Positions 8,732-16,967 of a stretch of DNA of 53,792 nt are shown here, in pieces. The first letter of the stretch is position 1. Every line of letters starts with the position of its first letter. The notes below the pieces were generated by a model. It saw only the letters and a program-made list of their open reading frames with translations. It had not been told where the DNA came from and did not search any database. This stretch comes from an uncultured bacterium (lineage in GTDB: Bacteria; Verrucomicrobiota; Kiritimatiellia; CAIVKH01), in the NCBI GenBank assembly GCA_903906425.1, contig CAIVKH010000370.1:1-53792 (forward strand). The letters are read 5' to 3'. Position numbers and translations under genes: made by a program.

Positions 8732-10126
8732 TCACTTCGGCTCGACTTTCTTGCCGCGGGAAAAGCGGATCGCGGCGACGCCGTAGGCGGACAGGTCCAG
8801 GCGAATCGGCGCGCGAAGCTCGACAGGCTGCGAATCGAAAGCATTTTCCGCGCTCGCGCCGGCGGGCCAGCCCGCGATTTCGAACGTGGCCCGATCGTTC
8901 GCCGAGTTGACGAGGAATATCCAGTGATCGCCGCCGTACACGAATTCGCGCGCGGCCCACGACGGCATTTTCTGTTCGCGTTCGCGCCGCTCCTGCTCGC
9001 TCGTCGTTGCCGGCTCCGCGTTGCCGCCAAGTTTTACGGCGGCAGTCGCGGCGCCTTTCACCAGCTTCACATCGAGCTTTGCCGACGGCTCGCCGCCGAA
9101 AAGGAAGACTTGTCCGAGGCCGCGCCCGCCGTTGAGTTCGCGTCCGCATCCGGCGTAGGCGTCGTACCAGAGCTGCCACGTTTTTTTCACCTCGCCGCGC
9201 TTGAACAGCGACCAGAGACACATGCCCTTCGCGCCTTTCACGAGGCCGAGATAAACATCGTGGCGGACCCAGTCGCGGATTTCCTTTTCCTCTCCGGGCT
9301 CCGGATCCTTGCAAAGCTCCGGCATCACAATCGAAATCGCATCGGGCCGGTCGTTCGTTTTGATCGCCGCGATTTCCTGCTCGATGCTCCAGCCAACCCA
9401 CGCGCGATCGCGCTTCTTGCCGCAGGAATTCACGTAGCAGCCCTTGCCGATGACATCCACGAACTTTGCAATCAGCGCGAGCGAACCGGCGTCGCGGTTG
9501 TTCGGATTATAAATGTAGATCGGCCGCCGCAGCGGATCATTCGCGCGAATCGTCTCCGTCACGATTTCGAGATACTGCATTTCCGCCTTGCGCCAGCAGC
9601 GCAATTCCTCCGGCTGCACCGCCCACCAGACGATCTGCTTCAGCGGCGCGAGCGCGCGAACTTCCGCGGCGACGTTCGAGCGAAGCGCCGGCTCATCGAG
9701 TTTGTAATTTTTCGCCGGGTCCTTGTCCGTGAACCGCGGCCCGTGCGAAATGTGCGCGACGACCGGCCAGCCGTTCGACGCGCACATTCTCACATACGGC
9801 ACATCGTTGCCATACGACGGTCCCGCGACGGTGAAGCCGTTCGTCAAATCGCGCGCCGGAACACCCGAATAGCCCATGAACGGCATCCGCCGCCCGTGCG
9901 GATAAAAACCGTCCGCAAGCAAATCTGCGGCCGGCATCGCCGCCGAGAGAAAGAATGGATCAGCGGCCGCCTGTTCCTGCGCCGTCTTCTGGCAGCCGGT
10001 GACGCAGCAAACTTCCAATGATTGGAAAAAGGCCGGCGCCAGAATTCCAATGATTGGAGAAATGCGGGAACGCAATTTCCAATGATTGGAAAGTGCGGCG
10101 GGCGATCTTTTGCGCAGGTCTCTCAT
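8732..10126 (-). CDS. Exported, possibly lipid-anchored barrel protein of the polysaccharide locus
   Basis: 464 residues from the ATG at 10126. The N-terminus is built from three consecutive palindrome copies, read SNHWK, PIIG and FQSLE. They lead into VCCVTGC, which could serve as a lipobox (V-T-G-C). The mature part (FMGYSGVPARDL, VVAHISHGPRF, IVWWAVQPEELRCW, MCLWSLFKRGE) looks like a TIM-barrel glycosidase fold with acidic residues at strand ends, then a small beta domain. I cannot name the family. It is the promoter-proximal gene of the minus-strand polysaccharide cluster and diverges from the beta-helix gene at 10247. No strong ribosome-binding site precedes the ATG (GAATCAAC). Confidence 0.75.
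   Translation of the reverse strand: MRDLRKRSPAALSNHWKLRSRISPIIGILAPAFFQSLEVCCVTGCQKTAQEQAAADPFFLSAAMPAADLLADGFYPHGRRMPFMGYSGVPARDLTNGFTVAGPSYGNDVPYVRMCASNGWPVVAHISHGPRFTDKDPAKNYKLDEPALRSNVAAEVRALAPLKQIVWWAVQPEELRCWRKAEMQYLEIVTETIRANDPLRRPIYIYNPNNRDAGSLALIAKFVDVIGKGCYVNSCGKKRDRAWVGWSIEQEIAAIKTNDRPDAISIVMPELCKDPEPGEEKEIRDWVRHDVYLGLVKGAKGMCLWSLFKRGEVKKTWQLWYDAYAGCGRELNGGRGLGQVFLFGGEPSAKLDVKLVKGAATAAVKLGGNAEPATTSEQERREREQKMPSWAAREFVYGGDHWIFLVNSANDRATFEIAGWPAGASAENAFDSQPVELRAPIRLDLSAYGVAAIRFSRGKKVEPK
10013..10091. repeat. Palindrome triplet, 32-bp period, in coding N-terminus
   Basis: Copies start at 10013, 10045 (last base changed) and 10077, spaced 32 and 32 bp. This is the only triplet in the window. 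All three lie within the coding frame of the gene starting at 10126 and are read in all three frames in turn. Confidence 0.95.
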
Positions 10127-10191
10127 GTTGATTCGTAACGCTTCGAACGCTAATGCGATGCCGCCCCGCGGGCAAGCCTCGCGCAAAACAA

Positions 10192-10207
10192 ATTGTACGC
10201 GTTCAAT
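10192..10207. promoter_or_regulatory. LacI-type operator-like palindrome
   Basis: ATTGTACGCGTTCAAT is a 16-bp inverted repeat with one mismatched pair and an ACGCGT centre, the form bound by many LacI-family sugar regulators. It lies in the 120-bp gap between the divergent polysaccharide operon (ATG 10126) and the beta-helix gene (ATG 10247), about 40 bases upstream of the latter. A direct repeat AACGCT-TCG-AACGCT (10137-10151) sits nearer the minus-strand gene. No regulator gene of this family is in the window. Confidence 0.5.
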
Positions 10208-10246
10208 GCAAGTGGCAGATGCGGACGCCCGCGGGAAATTTAAGGT

Positions 10247-12439
10247 ATGAAAAAATTCCTGAAGCTCCTGACGATTTTCTTGATGACCGCGTTTGCCGCC
10301 CGTTTCGCCGCGCCCGCAAACGCCGCTGAATTTTTTGTCGCGCCCGATGGCACCGACACGAACGAGGGAACAAAGCGTCATCCGTTCGCGACGCTGGAAA
10401 AGGCGCGCGAGGCGGTGCGGGCGGTCGCAGGAAAAGAGGCCGCGACGGTCTGGCTGCGCGGCGGGATTTATTCGCTGCCGAAGGGAATCCGATTCGAGGC
10501 GAAGGACGGCGGCACGAGCAATGCGCCGGTGGTCTGGCGCGCGTGGAAGGACGAAAAACCAATCCTCGTCGGCGGAAAAACGATCGCGAATTTTGTGCCG
10601 TACAAAGGCGGGATTCTGAAGGCCGATGTCGGCGCGCAAGGGTTCGCCGGAATCTATTTCCGGCAACTGATCTTCGACGGCAAGCGGCAGTTCCTGGCGC
10701 GCTATCCGAATTTTGATCCGCAAAATCCGTACGGCGGCGGATGGGCCTATGCAGACGGAAAACTGAAACCGATGTACGCGGATGTTCCCGGCGAGGATCG
10801 CGTGACGTTCGCGGTGAAGACGAACGATGTGCGCTCGTGGGCACGGCCCGACGAGGTCGAGGTGTTCGTTTTCGCGCGGTACAACTGGTGGAACGACATC
10901 CGCGCGATCAAGTCGTTCGATCCCGCGACGCGCAAGATGACGCTCACGCGCGATGCTTCGTATCCGGTGCGGCCGGGCGACCGGTATTATTTTCAGAACG
11001 CGCTCGAAGAACTCGATGCGCCGGGCGAGTGGTATCTGGACCACAAAACCTGGACGCTCTATTTCTGGCCGCCCGCGCCACTCGCCAAGAAAACGGTCGT
11101 CGCGCCGACGACGCGGGAAATTCTCCAGATCGCGCCGGGCACTGCGAATCTGACGTTTCGCGGGCTGACATTCGAATGCTCCGCGGGCACGGCGGTCGCG
11201 ATGACGGGCACGACGAACTGCCTTATCGCGGGCTGCACAATCCGGAATGTCGGCGACTTCAACGGCAGCGGCGCGTCCATCAGCGGCGGGTTCCGAAACG
11301 GAATCGCGGGCTGCGATATTTTCGAAACGGGCAGCCACGGCATCAGCATCAGCGGCGGCGACGTGAAGACGCTGACGCCAGCGGAAAATTTCGCGGACAA
11401 CAATTACATCCATCACATTGGTGTTTTCTACAAGCAGGGCGTCGGCGTTTCGATGGGCGGCGTCGGAAATCGCGCGAGCCACAATCTGATCCATGACGGG
11501 CCGCGCATGGGAATTATGTTTCACGGCAACAATCTCGTCCTTGAATACAACGAAATCCGGCACATGAACCTGGAGACCGAGGATACCGGCGCGGTTTATA
11601 CCGGCGGGCGCGACTGGCTCGGCTCGCGCGGCACCGTCATTCGCTACAACTATTTTCACGACATGTTCGGATTCGGCCACGATGAAAAAGGCGTCTGGCA
11701 GTCGCCGCGCTTCGCGTGGGGCGTTTATCTCGATGACAATACCGGCGGCGTGGACGTGATCGGCAACATTGTCGCGCGGTGCCCGCGCGCGAGCATTCAC
11801 CTGCACAACGGCCGCGACAATCTGATCGTGAATAATATCTTCGTGGACGCCGGCCAGCAGCAGATGGAATGCAGCGGATGGACGGACAAGCACCGCATGT
11901 GGAAAGACCATCTGCCGACGATGATCAAGGGCTATGAATCGGTCGCCGGCCAGCCGGCGTGGCAAAAAATGCGGAACATGAATTTGCATCCGACCAACGC
12001 CGTGTTGCCGGACGGAAAAATCATGTCGGGAAACCAGTTCTCGCAAAACATCATCGCGTGGCATGCGCCGGATGCAAAGTACACGAGCTTCAAATCGTTC
12101 CCGTACGATCACAACCTCTGCGATTCGAATCTGGTCTGGCATTGCGGCCTTCCGGTCAAGCCGGGTGAATTCACCAACAAGAACATCTCGGTGACAAATG
12201 CGTGGTCTGCGTGGCAGGCGCTCGGCATGGACGTTCACTCCGTCATTGCCGATCCGCTCTTCAAGAACGCGGCGAAGGATGATTATCGCATGAAAGCCGG
12301 CTCGCCCGCGTTCAAACTTGGGTTCGTGCAAATCCCTGTCGAGAAGATCGGGCCATACAAGGATGAACTCCGCGCGAGTTGGCCGATTGTCGAGGCCGAG
12401 GGCGCGCGTGAAAAGCCGCCCGGCCAAAACGGAAAATAG
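10247..12439 (+). CDS. Secreted right-handed beta-helix protein, GH141-like
   Basis: 730 residues with a signal peptide (MKKFLKLLTIFLMTAFAARF, then AANAA). The opening EFFVAPDGTDTNEGTKRHPFATLEKAREAVR is typical of secreted beta-helix enzymes. After an inserted beta domain (about 110-290), a run of parallel beta-helix coils follows (about 300-560: NLTFRGLTFE, NCLIAGCTIRNV, GNRASHNLIHDG, NLVLEYNEIRHM, DNLIVNNIFVDA). The architecture resembles GH141 and related fucosidase/xylanase families or polysaccharide lyases; activity on decorated pectin would fit the neighbouring PL11 gene but is inference. It is transcribed alone and is probably controlled with the divergent operon. Confidence 0.85.
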   Translation: MKKFLKLLTIFLMTAFAARFAAPANAAEFFVAPDGTDTNEGTKRHPFATLEKAREAVRAVAGKEAATVWLRGGIYSLPKGIRFEAKDGGTSNAPVVWRAWKDEKPILVGGKTIANFVPYKGGILKADVGAQGFAGIYFRQLIFDGKRQFLARYPNFDPQNPYGGGWAYADGKLKPMYADVPGEDRVTFAVKTNDVRSWARPDEVEVFVFARYNWWNDIRAIKSFDPATRKMTLTRDASYPVRPGDRYYFQNALEELDAPGEWYLDHKTWTLYFWPPAPLAKKTVVAPTTREILQIAPGTANLTFRGLTFECSAGTAVAMTGTTNCLIAGCTIRNVGDFNGSGASISGGFRNGIAGCDIFETGSHGISISGGDVKTLTPAENFADNNYIHHIGVFYKQGVGVSMGGVGNRASHNLIHDGPRMGIMFHGNNLVLEYNEIRHMNLETEDTGAVYTGGRDWLGSRGTVIRYNYFHDMFGFGHDEKGVWQSPRFAWGVYLDDNTGGVDVIGNIVARCPRASIHLHNGRDNLIVNNIFVDAGQQQMECSGWTDKHRMWKDHLPTMIKGYESVAGQPAWQKMRNMNLHPTNAVLPDGKIMSGNQFSQNIIAWHAPDAKYTSFKSFPYDHNLCDSNLVWHCGLPVKPGEFTNKNISVTNAWSAWQALGMDVHSVIADPLFKNAAKDDYRMKAGSPAFKLGFVQIPVEKIGPYKDELRASWPIVEAEGAREKPPGQNGK

Positions 12440-12465
12440 AGCTGACGCGAGCGGGCGCGGACTTT

Positions 12466-13434
12466 CTACTTTCGCGCGGCGGGCGAGAGGTTGATCAGAA
12501 CGGCCGTGAGAATAAGGCCGCCGCGCACGACGTGCTGCCAGTATTCGGAGACGTTCATCAGCGTCATGCCGTTGACCAGCACGCCGAGAAAAATCACGCC
12601 GACGAGCGTGCTCCACACGCGGCCCGCGCCGCCCATCAGGCTCGCACCACCGATGATGACCGCGGAGATCACATCGAGTTCCCAGCCGACCGCCGTGCCC
12701 GCGCTGCCGGACATAATCTGCGATGACTGCAGCAGGCCGCTCAACGCCGCCAGAAACGCAACAATACCCATCACGAGAATCTTCACGCGGCCCACGCTGA
12801 TGCCGCTGAGCCGCGCGGCCTCTGCGTTTCCGCCGACCGCATAAAGCGCGCGGCCAAACGAAGTGAAGCTCATCAGCACCTGGATAACGGCAAAGACGGC
12901 GAGAAAAATTATCGCGGGAAACGGAATGATCCCGACGTGTCCGCCGCCAAGAAAATTGTACCACTGCGGAAATGGCGTGATTGGAAATCCGTTTGTGATC
13001 AGTTCCGCCGCGCCGCGAAGCACCGTCAGCCAGGCGAGCGTGGAGATGAATGTCGGCACGCGGAACCGGACGCGCAGCAATCCGGAAATGCAACCGATGC
13101 CAAAGCCGACGGCAAGGCTGGCGATCATCGCGATGGCGACGGCGACGGGGATCGCCATGCCGTTCCGGACCGCAAGAAACTGGATGATCCACGCGGCGAG
13201 GCAGCCGGAGAGCGCGACGGCGGAACCGACGCTCAAATCAATTTCGCCGGCGATGATGACCATCGTCATGCCGAGCGCGATGACGCCGGGCATCGAGACG
13301 TTGCGGAGGATGCCGAGCAGGTTTCGCGTCGTCAGGAACCCGTCGGCCTTGAACGCCAGAAAAACGCAAAGCGCGAGCAGGATGATTTCGAGCATCCCGC
13401 TGCGGAGCCATCGGCGGATGTCGGCGGTGCTCAT
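12466..13434 (-). CDS. Sugar ABC transporter permease (RbsC/XylH family)
   Basis: 322 residues from the ATG at 13434, which overlaps the ATPase stop by ATGA; longer upstream frame discarded. There are about eight to ten hydrophobic segments. The conserved block GMTMVIIAGEIDLSVGS and the loop GNAEAARLSGISVGRVK followed by GGASLMGGAGRV define the ribose/xylose/galactose-type permease family (BPD_transp_2). It forms the membrane channel for a pentose or hexose and works with the ATPase upstream. It is convergent with the beta-helix gene, separated by 26 bases with no obvious terminator. Confidence 0.93.
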   Translation of the reverse strand: MSTADIRRWLRSGMLEIILLALCVFLAFKADGFLTTRNLLGILRNVSMPGVIALGMTMVIIAGEIDLSVGSAVALSGCLAAWIIQFLAVRNGMAIPVAVAIAMIASLAVGFGIGCISGLLRVRFRVPTFISTLAWLTVLRGAAELITNGFPITPFPQWYNFLGGGHVGIIPFPAIIFLAVFAVIQVLMSFTSFGRALYAVGGNAEAARLSGISVGRVKILVMGIVAFLAALSGLLQSSQIMSGSAGTAVGWELDVISAVIIGGASLMGGAGRVWSTLVGVIFLGVLVNGMTLMNVSEYWQHVVRGGLILTAVLINLSPAARK

Positions 13435-14930
13435 TCCTCCATGCACCTCACGTAAAGTTCCTCGGCGGAAATTTCCTCGGGCCGGACCTCGCCGGTGATC
13501 GTTCCGTTTTTCATGATGAGAATTCGGTGGCAGACCTCGGTGAGTTCTTCCAGTTCGCTGGAAACGAAAACCGTGCTGATGCCCTGCCGGCTCAGGTCCC
13601 ATACGATCTGAAAAATCTGCTGCTTGGCCTGCACGTCAATTCCGCGCGTCGGCTCGTCGAGCAGCACGACGCGCGGCTGCGTGTTCAGCCATTTCCCCAC
13701 GACGACCTTTTGCTGGTTACCGCCGCTGAGCGACGCCACCGGCTGCTCGATGTCGGGAACCTTGATCGAAAGATCGCGGACGTAGCGCTGCGCCACCGGC
13801 CGCTCACGCGCCGCCGTCGTGAAACCGTGTCGCGAAATCCGGTCGAGGCTCGCGAGGCAAAGATTCGCACGCGTGCTGAGGATTTGAACGAGCGCCTGCT
13901 GCTTACGTTCCTCCGGCGTGTAGGCCAGCCCCAATCGTTTCGCCTCCGCGGGCGATTTGCAGTGCACAGGCTCCGGGCCATCCAGAATAATTTCACCTTC
14001 GTCCGGCGGCTCGGCGGCGAAGAGGGCGCGCAAAAGTTCGGTGCGGCCCGCGCCGAGCATCCCGGCGATGCCGAGTATTTCGCCGCGGTGCAGCGTGAAA
14101 TTTACGCCGTGGAATTTTCCGGCGCGGCCAAGATTTCGGACCTGCATCACAGGTTCGGTCCCGGCTTTCAAATCGGCTGGCCGCTGTTTTTGCGCGACGT
14201 CACCGAACATCATGCCGATGATTTTTTCCGGCGGCGCGTCTTTCATGTCGGCGATGCCGACCAGTTTTCCGTCGCGCAAAACTGTGATCGTGTCGGCGAT
14301 GCGCGGCAGCTCCTGCAGGCGGTGCGTGATGTAGATGACGGCGACGCCGCGCACGGCGAGCTGGCGGACGAGCGTGAAAAGATTTTCCGTTTCGTGCCGC
14401 GCGAGCGCGGAGGTCGGCTCGTCGAGCATCAGCACGGCGGGGGTGAACGACATTGCCTTCGCGATTTCGACGACCTGCTGTTTCGCGACGCCGAGTTCGC
14501 CGGCCTTGCGGCGTACGTCAATGCCGGGATCGAGCCCGGCGAGGACTTCGCGCGCGGTGGCGAACGTGCGCGTCCAGTCAATCATCACGCGGCTGAATCC
14601 GCGGCGCTTCGGCAGGCGGCCAAGCAGAATATTTTCCGCGACGGTCAACTCGGGAATGAGGCTGAGTTCCTGATAGACGGTGGCGATGCCTTCGCGGAAC
14701 GCGTCCTGCGCGCTGCGCAGCGCGACTTCGCGGCCGTTGATGAGGATTTTGCCGGACGTCGGCTGGACGGTGCCGGCGAATATTTTGACGAGCGTGCTTT
14801 TGCCCGCGCCGTTTTTGCCGAGCAGGGCGTGAACCTTGCCGCCGTCGAATTTCACGGAGACATCGTCGAGCGCGACGGTGCCCGGATATTCCTTGCGAAT
14901 CGCGACAGTTTGCAGTTGTGCGGCCGGCAT
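13431..14930 (-). CDS. Sugar ABC transporter ATPase with two nucleotide-binding domains (RbsA/XylG family)
   Basis: 499 residues from the ATG at 14930. Domain 1 has Walker A GKNGAGKST (about 38-46), a conserved Q-loop (VYQELSLIPELTVAEN), a degenerate signature (GVAKQQ) and Walker B VLMLDEPTSAL. Domain 2 has a degenerate P-loop GMLGAGRTE, signature LSGGNQQK and VVLLDEPTRGID. That asymmetry is normal for RbsA/MglA-type fused ATPases. It energises the permease encoded next. No periplasmic sugar-binding protein gene adjoins the pair, although such operons usually carry one; it may lie elsewhere. A palindrome pair lies just upstream of the start. Confidence 0.95.
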   Translation of the reverse strand: MPAAQLQTVAIRKEYPGTVALDDVSVKFDGGKVHALLGKNGAGKSTLVKIFAGTVQPTSGKILINGREVALRSAQDAFREGIATVYQELSLIPELTVAENILLGRLPKRRGFSRVMIDWTRTFATAREVLAGLDPGIDVRRKAGELGVAKQQVVEIAKAMSFTPAVLMLDEPTSALARHETENLFTLVRQLAVRGVAVIYITHRLQELPRIADTITVLRDGKLVGIADMKDAPPEKIIGMMFGDVAQKQRPADLKAGTEPVMQVRNLGRAGKFHGVNFTLHRGEILGIAGMLGAGRTELLRALFAAEPPDEGEIILDGPEPVHCKSPAEAKRLGLAYTPEERKQQALVQILSTRANLCLASLDRISRHGFTTAARERPVAQRYVRDLSIKVPDIEQPVASLSGGNQQKVVVGKWLNTQPRVVLLDEPTRGIDVQAKQQIFQIVWDLSRQGISTVFVSSELEELTEVCHRILIMKNGTITGEVRPEEISAEELYVRCMEE

Positions 14931-14981
14931 GATCAGTTTTTCAAAAGAGTCGGTTTGGGTCGGGCGCATTCTTGCCTGAGT

Positions 14982-15028
14982 TTCCAATGATTGGAAAGTC
15001 CGGGCCGGCTTTTTTCCAATGATTGGAA
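14982..15028. repeat. Palindrome pair, 32-bp period, divergent intergenic
   Basis: Perfect TTCCAATGATTGGAA copies at 14982 and 15014 lie between the divergent sugar ATPase (ATG 14930) and DedA (ATG 15127) genes. Confidence 0.95.
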
Positions 15029-15126
15029 ATTGCGCGCGGGCGCGGTGGCGCGGTGGGCGGCGGACGGTTTGGAGTGACGCGGCGGGTGGAAACCAGTATA
15101 AGGCGCGGCTTTTTCGAAGGGACCTC

Positions 15127-15783
15127 ATGCATCTTGTTCACGTGTGGATTCAGTGGCTGGTGGTTCATATTGACCAGTGGGGCTATCCGGGCATCTTCAT
15201 TTTGATGATGCTGGAGAGCACGGTGGTGCCGGTGCCGAGCGAGCTGGTGATGCCGCCGGCGGGCTACAACAGCGCGCTGGGCCACATGAGCATGGTCGTT
15301 GCGATCCTCGTCGGCACGTTGGGCTGCGTGGCCGGCGCGAGCATCAATTATGCGGTGGCCTATTTTCTCGGGCGGCCGTTCTTCATGAAGTACGGCAAAT
15401 ATTTTCTCTGCCCGCCGCACAAGTTCGAGAAGATGGAAAAGTTTTTCATCCGCCACGGCGATTTCGGCACGTTCACCGGCCGGCTGATCTTCGGCGTGCG
15501 GCACCTGATATCGTTCCCGGCCGGCCTGGCGAAGATGAATTTCGCGAAGTTCGCGGCCTACACGGCTGTCGGCTCCGGCCTCTGGTGCACGGTGCTGGCG
15601 GTCATCGGCTGGTGGATCGGCAAGGCCAGCGCGGGCAAGTCGGAGCAGGAACTCGACGCGCTGTACATGCTTTGGGGCAAGCGAGCCGGCTACATCGCGG
15701 CGGCCGTCTGCGTCGTGATGATCGTCGTTTATTCCTGGCGGCAGCGGCAGAAGAAGCTCGCCGCGGCGGCCTCGGCAAATTGA
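15127..15783 (+). CDS. DedA-family membrane protein
   Basis: 218 residues from the ATG at 15127, preceded by GAAGGG; the longer open frame upstream overlaps the palindrome pair and is not needed. Family signatures are FILMMLESTVVPVPSE near residues 20-38 and GRLIFGVRHLISFPAGLAKM in the middle, with four to five membrane segments and a basic C-terminus (WRQRQKK). DedA proteins include flippases and transporters of undecaprenyl phosphate and phospholipids. The gene is followed within 60 bases by the peptidase gene on the same strand. Confidence 0.93.
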   Translation: MHLVHVWIQWLVVHIDQWGYPGIFILMMLESTVVPVPSELVMPPAGYNSALGHMSMVVAILVGTLGCVAGASINYAVAYFLGRPFFMKYGKYFLCPPHKFEKMEKFFIRHGDFGTFTGRLIFGVRHLISFPAGLAKMNFAKFAAYTAVGSGLWCTVLAVIGWWIGKASAGKSEQELDALYMLWGKRAGYIAAAVCVVMIVVYSWRQRQKKLAAAASAN

Positions 15784-15841
15784 CGGGCCCACTTTCGCCG
15801 CCTAATTTCCAGATCATGAAGAATGCTAGTGGAGAAGAAAA

Positions 15842-16822
15842 ATGAAGCTTAGAAATTTATTGGTTTTGCTGGCGACCGCCACCGCGCTCTCGGGGTGCGT
15901 GAATGTGAATATCCCTCTCGGCGGGCCGACGGATTTGCAGGAAGTCACGCTGGAGGACAGCGAAGGCTGGTTTGCGCACGACAAGATTCTGGTCGTTGAT
16001 GTCGGCGGCGTGATTTCGGAAGAAATTGCCGGCGGACTTTTCGGCGGCGAGCTGACCTGTTCGCCGGCCTACATGCGCGCCGTGCTGCGAAAAGCGTCCG
16101 GTGATTCGCGCGTCAAGGCCGTCGTGCTGCGCGTTGATTCGCCCGGCGGAACGGTCAGCGCGAGCGAAACCATCGCGCGCGAAATCGAGCAGTTCCGCGA
16201 AGACACCGGAATCCCCGTCATCGCGCAGATCACCGGCATGGGCTGCTCCGGCGCGTACTATCTCTCCGCCTCGTGCGACGCGATCAACATCCAGCCGTCG
16301 GGCATTACCGGCAGCATCGGCGTCATCGGCGTCTTCCCGAAATACCGCAAGCTGGCCGACAAGGTCGGCTACGAGGAAGTCGTCTTCAAATCCGGCGCGC
16401 TCAAAGACCTCGGCTCCGGCATGCGCGACATGACCGACGAGGAGCGCCAGGTCATGCAGGACACCATTGACAGCGACTACGCGAACTTCCTCGAATGGGT
16501 TTCTACCAACCGCCCGCAGATCGGCAACAAGGCCGCACTCAAGAAAATCGCCGACGGCCGCATCTACACCGCGCGGCAGGCGCTCGACAAGAAGCTCGTG
16601 GACGACGTCTGCTTCCTCGACGACTCCATCGCGCAGGCCCTGGACGCGGCGAAACTCAAGGACGCAAAAGTCGTCACCTACAGCTACTATGCCAGCGGGG
16701 ACCAGAACATCTACTCGCCCTCCTCCCGCGCCAATCCGCTGCGCCTGACCAGCGGCTCGCTGCCCGGCCCGCTCGGCGCGCGCACCCCCGGATTCTATTT
16801 CATGTGGAAGCCCGGCGAATAG
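15842..16822 (+). CDS. SppA-like S49 serine peptidase, lipoprotein
   Basis: 326 residues, preceded by a good GGAGAAG ribosome-binding site. The N-terminus is a lipoprotein signal with lipobox ALSGC (Cys 19), so the enzyme should be tethered in the envelope. The S49 core is present: VLRVDSPGGTVSAS, then GMGCSGAYYLSASCD with the expected nucleophile Ser, GITGSIGVIG, and KSGALKDLG with the expected general-base Lys. It corresponds to a single-domain SppA/SohB-type protease that degrades signal peptides or membrane-protein fragments. A Ser/Pro-rich tail (NIYSPSSRANP...) follows the protease domain. Confidence 0.92.
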   Translation: MKLRNLLVLLATATALSGCVNVNIPLGGPTDLQEVTLEDSEGWFAHDKILVVDVGGVISEEIAGGLFGGELTCSPAYMRAVLRKASGDSRVKAVVLRVDSPGGTVSASETIAREIEQFREDTGIPVIAQITGMGCSGAYYLSASCDAINIQPSGITGSIGVIGVFPKYRKLADKVGYEEVVFKSGALKDLGSGMRDMTDEERQVMQDTIDSDYANFLEWVSTNRPQIGNKAALKKIADGRIYTARQALDKKLVDDVCFLDDSIAQALDAAKLKDAKVVTYSYYASGDQNIYSPSSRANPLRLTSGSLPGPLGARTPGFYFMWKPGE

Positions 16823-16837
16823 CCGCGCCGCGCAAAC

Positions 16838-16884
16838 TTCCAATCATTGGCAAAACGCGCAGCCGTGACTTCCAACCATTGGAA
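16838..16884. repeat. Palindrome pair, 32-bp period, intergenic
   Basis: Copies start at 16838 (TTCCAATCATTGGCA) and 16870 (TTCCAACCATTGGAA), each with one change. They lie between the peptidase stop (16822) and the FAD oxidoreductase start (16968). The left flank is GCCGCGCAAAC as at 3571. Confidence 0.93.
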
Positions 16885-16967
16885 GTTTGCGCCGCCCGCC
16901 ACCGGGCCGCGGTTCTAAGAAATTTTGCGCCGCGGCGAATTGAGACCGCAACGAAGGGAATGAGCTT

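Noticed and set aside
10137..10151. AACGCT-TCG-AACGCT direct repeat as an operator
   Set aside because: Short, with no second occurrence noticed; mentioned only beside the stronger palindrome at 10192.
8732..13192. A 1486-codon open frame on the minus strand
   Set aside because: Only the last 464 codons (8732-10126) look like protein. The upstream part is Arg/Ala/Val-rich shadow translation across the beta-helix gene and the ABC permease, both well supported in other frames.
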